Part shown: in pieces, positions 53,172-64,000 of the stretch | How the letters are laid out: each line of letters opens with the position of its first letter | Numbering within the stretch: the first letter of the stretch is position 1 | Assembly (NCBI GenBank): GCA_965153355.1 | Contig: OZ231127.1 | Span: 95,604,001-95,668,000, forward strand | Direction of reading: 5' to 3' | DNA length: 64,000 nt | Origin: Flaccisagitta enflata | Taxonomy: Eukaryota; Chaetognatha; Sagittoidea; Aphragmophora | Program-made: the position numbers and the translations under genes | Notes under the pieces: model-generated | Seen by the model: the letters and a program-made list of their open reading frames with translations, nothing else | The model's database searches: none | Told to the model about the DNA's origin: nothing

Positions 53172-55370
53172 ACAAAAACGATAAATTTTCTCCAGAACTA
53201 CTCATCAAAAATTTTTGAAATTTTCAACAGAGATACTACTAAACAATATCTATCATACGCCACCATGCTGGAAATTGTCTTAATTCGTTTAGCCGCAATG
53301 TTTTTTCAATCATTAAAATTTGTGTGGCGAATAAAAAGGGACTATCTTTATCCTTGTTTTCACAATGAAAAATCAATTTTCTCCAAAACTACACATTAGA
53401 AATCTATGAAATCTTTAAAAGAGATACTACTTAAAAATATCTATCAAACGCCACCAAGCTGAAATTTGTGTCGTTATTCGTTTAGCCATAATGTTTTTTA
53501 AAAGATTTAAATATGTCAACCTTAAGATTTTTAGGCAAAATTGACTTTTTTGGCAAAAACCATCCGTAGGGTATTTAGTTCTGGGAGTCCCAAGCTATCC
53601 CAGAGGCTATACAACCCAAATACATCATAGTTAACATATATCATGGCCAGAAAGACTGAATCCACTGAACTTTTGCGAACTTTCATTTGACAGGTAGGGT
53701 TGGCGACAAAAAAGGGGCTATCTTTATCTCTATTTTCACAATGAAAAATCAATTTTCTCCAAAACTACTCGTTAAAAATCTTTGAAATTTTTAACAGAGA
53801 TATAACTTAAAAATATCTATCAAACGCCACTAAGCTGAAAATTTTGTTGTTATTTGTTTAGCCGTAATGTTTTTTCAAAGATTTAAATTTGTCAACCTAA
53901 AGATTTTTAGGCAAAATTGACCTTTTTGGCAAAAACCATCCGTAGGGTATTTAGTTCTGGGAGTCCCAAGCTGTCCCACAGGCTATGCAACACAAATACA
54001 TCATAGTTAACATATATCATGGCCAGAAAGACTGAATCCACTGAACTTTTGCGAACTTTCACTTGACAGGTAGGGTTGGCGACAAAAAAGGAGCTATCTT
54101 TATCTCTATTTTCACAATGAAAAATCAAGTTTCTCCAAAACTACTCATCAAAAATCTTTGAAATTTTTAACAGAGATATCACTTAAAAATAACTATCAAA
54201 CGCCACCAAGCTGAAAATTGTGTCATTATTTGTTTAGCCATAATGTTTTTTCAAAGATTTAAATTTGTCAACCTAAAGATTTTTAGGCAAAATTGACCTT
54301 TTTGGCAAAAACCATTCGTAGGGTGTTTAGTTCTGGGAGTCCCAAGCTGTCCCAAAGGCTATGAGACCCAAAGACATCATAGTTAACATATATCATGGCC
54401 AGAAAGACTGAATCCACTGAACTTTTGCGAACTTTCATTTGACAGGTAGGGTTGGCGACAAAAAAGGGGCTATCTTTATCTCTATTTTCACAATTAAAAA
54501 TCAATTTTCTCCAAAACTACTTGTTAAAAATCTTTGAAATTTTTAACAGAGATATTACTTAAAAATATCTATCAAAGGCCACTAAGCTGAAAATTGTGTC
54601 GTTATTCGTTTAGCCGTAATGTTTTTTCAAAGATTTAAATTTGTCAACCTAAAGATTTTTAGGCAAAATTGACCTTTTTGGCAAAAACCATTCGTAGGGT
54701 ATTTAGTTCTGGGAGTCCCAAGCTGTCCCAGAGGCTATGCAACCCAAATACATCATAGTTAACATATATCATGGCCAGAAAGACTGAATCCACTGAACTT
54801 TTGCGAACTTTCATTTGACAGGTAGGGTTGGCGACAAAAAAGGGGCTATCTTTATCTCTATTTTCACAATGAAAAATCAATTTTCTCCAAAACTACTCAT
54901 CAAAAATCTTTGAAATTTTTTAACAGAGATGTTACTTAAAAATATCTATCAAACGCCACCAAGCTGAAAATTGTGTCATTATTCGTTTAGCCGTAATGTT
55001 TTTTCAAAGATTTAAATTTGTCAACCTAAAGATTTTTAGGCAAAATTGACCTTTTTGGCAAAAACCATTCGTAGGGTGTTTAGTTCTGGGAGTCCCAAGC
55101 TGTCCCAAAGGCTATGAGACCCAAAGACATCATAGTTAAGATATATCAAGGCCAGAAAGACTGAATCCACTGAACTTTTGCGAACTTTCATTTGACAGGT
55201 AGGGGTGGCGACAAAATGGGCATATTTTTTTCCTTATTTTCAAAAAGAAAAATCAATTTTCTCAAAAACTACTTGACAAAAATCTTTGAAATTTTTACCC
55301 AAGATACTACTAAAAAATATCTATCGAACGCCACCAAGCAGGAAATTGTGACTTTATTTGTTTAGCCTAA
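53172..55370. repeat. 376-bp tandem repeat, about 5.5 units
   Basis: Equivalent points at 53531, 53907, 54283, 54659 and 55035. Each unit contains TAGTTCTGGGAGTCCCAAGC, AGTCCACTGAACTTTTGCGA-like sequence and GTAGGGTTGGCGACAAAA. Four units keep a 73-codon minus-strand frame; the fifth and the edges do not. Units 3 and 5 share GAGACCCAAAGACATCAT, while 1, 2 and 4 have CAAATACATCAT, which hints at dimer duplication. Confidence 0.9.
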
Positions 55371-55626
55371 ACAAATTAATAAAGATTAAAATATTTTGCC
55401 CAATATTAGTGAAAAAAATACCCTTACTCGGGAGTACAGTTCCAGCTGCTAAAAGCTTTTTACGGCCACCAGACCCAAATTATGGCCTGAACTGTTCATC
55501 AAACCATATAACTAGGTGACCTGAACCATAGAAAGGAAAATTTGAGTGATTGCTTTCTGGGCCTAAATGCTTGATATGAAGCCACTGTGGGGGGGGAATG
55601 GGAGTCATCAGTAAAAAGATAAGAAA

Positions 55627-55833
55627 ACAAGGCCGGATACACGGCTACCCCAGTCGCATGCGGATGGGCAGGAGCCATAATTGAGGTCAATGCATCATTT
55701 GTGCAGGAGCAGTGAGGCCAGAGACCGCAAAAACCAAAAAAAAGTAAAGTGTGACGGACGGACGGACGGACGGACGGACGGACGGACGGACGGACCGACA
55801 AAGCGGGGTGTAGAGTCGCGTAGCACGCGACTA
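55627..55833 (+). mobile_element. ACAAG/CTA element, subfamily A
   Basis: ACAAGGCCGGATACACGGCT, inner AGTCGCATGC, GATGGGCAGGAGCC, AAAGTAAAGTGTGACGG, (GGAC)n, GCGGGGTGTAGA, hairpin GTCGCGTAGCACGCGAC, CTA. Confidence 0.9.
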
Positions 55834-55891
55834 AAAATACGACAAAATAATAGATACGAGTTTGTCTAGCTATATTAGATATTACATAACG

Positions 55892-55894
<3 letters not shown>

Positions 55895-55942
<48 letters not shown>

Positions 55943-55962
55943 CAGAGACAGAGACAGAGACT
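55895..55962. repeat. (GA)n(CAGAGA)n microsatellite
   Basis: GAGA repeat followed by seven CAGAGA units. Simple repeat. Confidence 0.95.
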
Positions 55963-56126
55963 GTTAGTACAGGAGGGTTTGTTCATTTTTTATGCATTGT
56001 GCCATGCGCGCATTTCGTGTTCCATGTCTTCATTATCATATTTATCACAGGTCTAATTGAATCAATACAATTAATATAGATCAGATCGAAATTCATCATT
56101 TCAGTTTCATAAAAGCGAGAGTAGAG

Positions 56127-56400
56127 CGAGAGTAGAGTCGCGTAGCACGCTGCTAAAAAGTGATAAAACAAGCCTGATCGCTATCGGGCAACGATGCGTC
56201 CCGATTTTGCAATAACTTCAGACCATTTGTATTCCAGTTACTGTTTACGTTTGTCTTTGAATGTGTAAAAACACCAGTTTTATGTTGTAATCTTTCAGTA
56301 TGAAGGACGTCTTTCTTGCTCTATCTACGAGTGCGCCAAAGCACGCGTAAAGGAGGCTTTGTCGGTCAGCCTGTCTGTCGATCGATCGGTCACCCGAATT
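56127..56400. mobile_element. Fragments of ACAAG/CTA elements
   Basis: A lone 3' end (GTAGAGTCGCGTAGCACGCTGC, TAAAAA) at 56132-56156 and, at 56168, a lone 5' end ACAAGCCTGATCGCTATCGG with inner GATGCGTCC (subfamily D). Near 56335 there is a possible minus-strand 3' end (CGCGTAAAGGAGGCTTTGTC). They look like remnants of several insertions. Confidence 0.45.
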
Positions 56401-56619
56401 CTAGACGGTCTGCATGTGCATGGTGCCCTTATTGGGCTTTTTACTTTTACAGCTGCGCTTCACTTGAGCGCAATCCCAGGAACTGAGCAAAATGATACCT
56501 CGTAGTGAAGCCGCTTTAATGCCAAGTGTTATTGCTCATGAGAAGGAAGTTTATTGCCTTTTAGGCGTGTATGCCTTAGTAGCGGATGCGCTCATTCGGT
56601 GCTCACCTGTATTTCATTC

Positions 56620-56854
56620 TAGTTGCGGACACGCAACTCTATTAGAGGCTTTGTCCTTCTGTACGTCCGACTGTCAGTCCATCTATCCGTGATGATTGAG
56701 TTAAAAAGAGTGTAACGAGCATTTATTATGTTGCTGTTGTAACTTATGATTATCTGTATGTGTGAGTGAGCATGGGGTGGGGGAGGGTATGGATGGGGGT
56801 TGTAAACCTCTGCCCACCCGTCTGCAGCGATATTGTGACCCGGCGTCACTTATT
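56620..56854 (-). mobile_element. ACAAG/CTA element, subfamily B with GTGAC cap
   Basis: Minus strand: AAGTGACGCCGGGTCAC cap, inner GCTGCAGACGGGTGGGCAG, CCCCCATCCATACCC body, GGAC-like core, GCCTCTAATAGA, hairpin GTTGCGTGTCCGCAAC, CTA. Confidence 0.75.
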
Positions 56855-57195
56855 TTCTCAGCAGTAACCGATCTAGGTATTCGTCACCAGACACGCTACG
56901 TCCTACCCTTCACTTGACATCTTTAAGTAAGTTTTCTCAAAAGATCCTCAGAACGTTGTCCCAGGCTCTCAAGACCGTGATTTTTGAATTCCTCGTCAAA
57001 AATTGTGTGGAAACAGTGAAAAGGGTGATTTTTTGACAAAACCGAGATTTAAAATAACACTCGTAATCAGCATTACTCCCCTCAAAAATTTTGCCGCCAT
57101 TTTTTCATCGGTTTGACTGCACTGATTCTCGCTATGAAACTTTGGCTCAATGTTTGTTAATGCATGGATTGTGAGACCAACCGACATTGATTCAA

Positions 57196-57268
57196 TGAAG
57201 AAGAAGAAGAAGAAGAAGAAGAAGAAGAGGAAGAGGAAGAGGAAGAGAAGGAGGAAAAGAAGAACAAG

Positions 57269-57330
<62 letters not shown>
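57196..57330. repeat. (GAA)n then (GA)n microsatellite
   Basis: AAGAAG repeats grading through GGAAGA into about 60 bp of GAGA. Simple repeat. Confidence 0.95.
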
Positions 57331-57333
<3 letters not shown>

Positions 57334-57460
57334 AAAGTTAGGCAGGCAACTTGAGAGATGCTATATGTGAATGTCATAGACGAAAACAACAAGAGAAAAA
57401 AAAACAGTAAATGTATGGAACTATGAGAAAATGAGAAAAATCATAATCTGAAACCAGAAA

Positions 57461-57662
<202 letters not shown>

Positions 57663-58418
57663 CAATCATTACAAAATAGATTTCATTTTGCATTTACTTA
57701 ATTTGCATGTTTGAGGAATATCTTTAAAAGCGAGCTGACGCTAGCTGACGCTACTGCTCGTATTGAGCTTTTGCACAAGTATAGAAAGATATAAGGGGTA
57801 GTAGAATCTCGCTGTGCACCGTGATGCAAGTACAGGAATTTGGGCAAAACTAGGTTTTAATATTTCATGCATTTAAAAAATTATTAAGAAAATAAGATAA
57901 TTTTCTCGAATTTTGCTTGAATCATTGTCACAGCATGCTGTACGAGATTCCAGAGAAACAAGTCGATATTTCAAATTTTTGATTGCGTATGGTTTGGCTA
58001 AATGAGACTCTCTCCGATGATACTTTTCGCTTTTTCTCACTTTTTAGTTATTATATTTGTAATAAACATTTTTTGTATAATACAAACATTACGTCAAGTC
58101 TATAGTCATATTAAAGGCGAGCGTCGTACGATTCTAGATCTGTTTTTTATTTTCTATTATCCCCATATCAACCATATCAAATTTAAAAAAAAGACACAAC
58201 TTGTGATCCAATGACAGCAAACATTGTTCCAGCGGACATTCCGATCTTCTGCAAAAACTTACTTTAAGTTGATTAATCGCAAAGGCAGAGATATTATCTA
58301 GCCCGGTCGGATTGTAAGGCGGCACTTCGACCGCCATTCAAATTCACGCAAAAAAAAAAAGCAAATTAATAGTATGTTTTCAAGGACAATCTCCGAAACT
58401 TTTTGATAAACATATAGT

Positions 58419-58451
58419 CTCTCGCTAAGCTTCGGAACCGAAGGGCGAGAG
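58419..58451. promoter_or_regulatory. Perfect-arm hairpin upstream of the retrotransposon ORF
   Basis: CTCTCGC-TAA-GCTTCGG-AA-CCGAAG-G-GCGAGAG: a two-step stem with few unpaired bases, 157 bp before the ATG. It may be in the 5' UTR of the element (the element's 5' end is not defined). Role unknown. Confidence 0.5.
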
Positions 58452-58607
58452 AGAGGTGAAAATAAAAACTTCAACGGACATACAGTGGAAAAGGTGCCTT
58501 TTTTATCTCCACCCCTTTTCTATCTGCGATGTTTGGCAAACCATATCGCGTTTACAAACGAAAAAGCACATCTACTAATCAATCAAACTCTCAATCCCTC
58601 TTCAACT

Positions 58608-63494
<4,887 letters not shown>

Positions 63495-64000
63495 GTTTTT
63501 CTATTTGCTTCCTGTATTGCTCCTGTACTCTTATGTCTTGATGTTTTAGTTAGTTGTACTGCTACACATTTATTTATGTGTGAATACAATCATATATATA
63601 TACGAAGTTAAGAATTTCCTAAATTCGGCGAGGGTCGAGAGATTTCCCTGACTTCCCTTCTCTCTATATTCCTTTTCATTGACAGTGGTCGATATTGGAT
63701 ATCAACATGTCAATGTTTGGTACGTTTCGCGTACAAACAAAAGCGCGAAAAAGTTTTTGTGGGATTACTAGTGTGTCTTTATTGAGATGATCAAAAAACG
63801 ACAATATGCAAATAAGCCCTAATACGCAAAATCTCAAAAGCCGTGATGAAGACTTTTCGTTTCAATAAGTCTATGTTTAAATGCGTCCTCGCACCTTTAC
63901 AAGAAATTACAGATGGTAAGTCCATCCTACTCTCGTTCTACTTGGCCTTGGCCTTGGCCATGGCCGTTGGTAAGTCTATCAAACTTTTGTTCTACTTGGC
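63495..64000. other. Retrotransposon 3' flank and start of a short tandem repeat
   Basis: After the stop comes an AT-rich 3' region with ATATATATATA at 63591-63601, a possible end of the element. Then non-coding sequence, and at 63918-64000 two units of a repeat with TTCTACTTGGCCTTGGCC and GGTAAGTC. The repeat runs off the window. Confidence 0.5.

Noticed and set aside
4499-56854. Treating the ACAAG/CTA copies as ordinary terminal-inverted-repeat DNA transposons
   Set aside because: The inverted motif is subterminal at the 5' end and terminal in a hairpin at the 3' end, and filled/empty comparisons show no target duplication, which does not fit classical TIR elements.

Overview
The window looks like repeat-choked, gene-poor DNA from an intron-bearing animal, probably a marine invertebrate; the sequence does not let me name the lineage. 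The evidence is: exons of 59-223 nt with GT-AG splice signals, a voltage-gated/cyclic-nucleotide-gated type channel gene, an APE-type non-LTR retrotransposon, many foldback MITEs with TA or short target duplications, long CT/GA microsatellites and CCCTAA-like stretches. No tRNA, rRNA, CRISPR or bacterial gene was seen.

From 2 to 43 kb, one minus-strand gene appears as at least eleven small exons separated by introns of 1 to 11 kb. Joined exons keep phase at four tested junctions. They encode an S2-S3-like segment, a pore region with an atypical filter (IGLG), S6, a C-linker and the start of a cyclic-nucleotide-binding domain. A new S1-like and a new S5-like segment follow, so the protein probably has more than one channel module (CNGK-like organisation, inferred). 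The 5' end lies beyond 43 kb and the 3' end before 2 kb, if all exons belong together. A broken plus-strand ORF of unknown family lies in an intron at 36.4-38.3 kb.

The introns are filled with about 30 copies of an unusual group of non-autonomous elements. Copies begin with ACAAG plus a small hairpin and end with a hairpin whose last bases are CTA, next to an A-run. Subfamilies differ in sequence, but in each the 5' subterminal motif is the reverse complement of the last arm of the 3' hairpin. Sequence has therefore changed while pairing was kept. The cores are (GGAC)n plus a copy-specific minisatellite. Occupied versus empty sites, including one in the broken ORF, indicate insertion into A-runs with no target duplication. 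One copy spans 8.75 kb (11.8-20.6 kb) and carries nested copies. The architecture recalls Helentron-associated (DINE-1/HINE-like) rolling-circle elements, but the pairing rule and the A-run target are distinctive. No autonomous partner is present here.

Two satellite blocks dominate the middle: an 82-bp satellite at 26.8-31.2 kb, flanked by inverted repeats and seemingly inserted in the 3' hairpin of one element, and an 81-bp satellite at 45.4-52.9 kb. They share weak similarity. A 376-bp tandem repeat follows at 53.2-55.4 kb. At 58.6-63.5 kb there is one long intact ORF of a non-LTR retrotransposon. It fuses an ORF1-like part (with an alanine/serine/valine pentapeptide array, an RRM-like segment and polyglutamine) to endonuclease and reverse transcriptase. 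It looks recently active.
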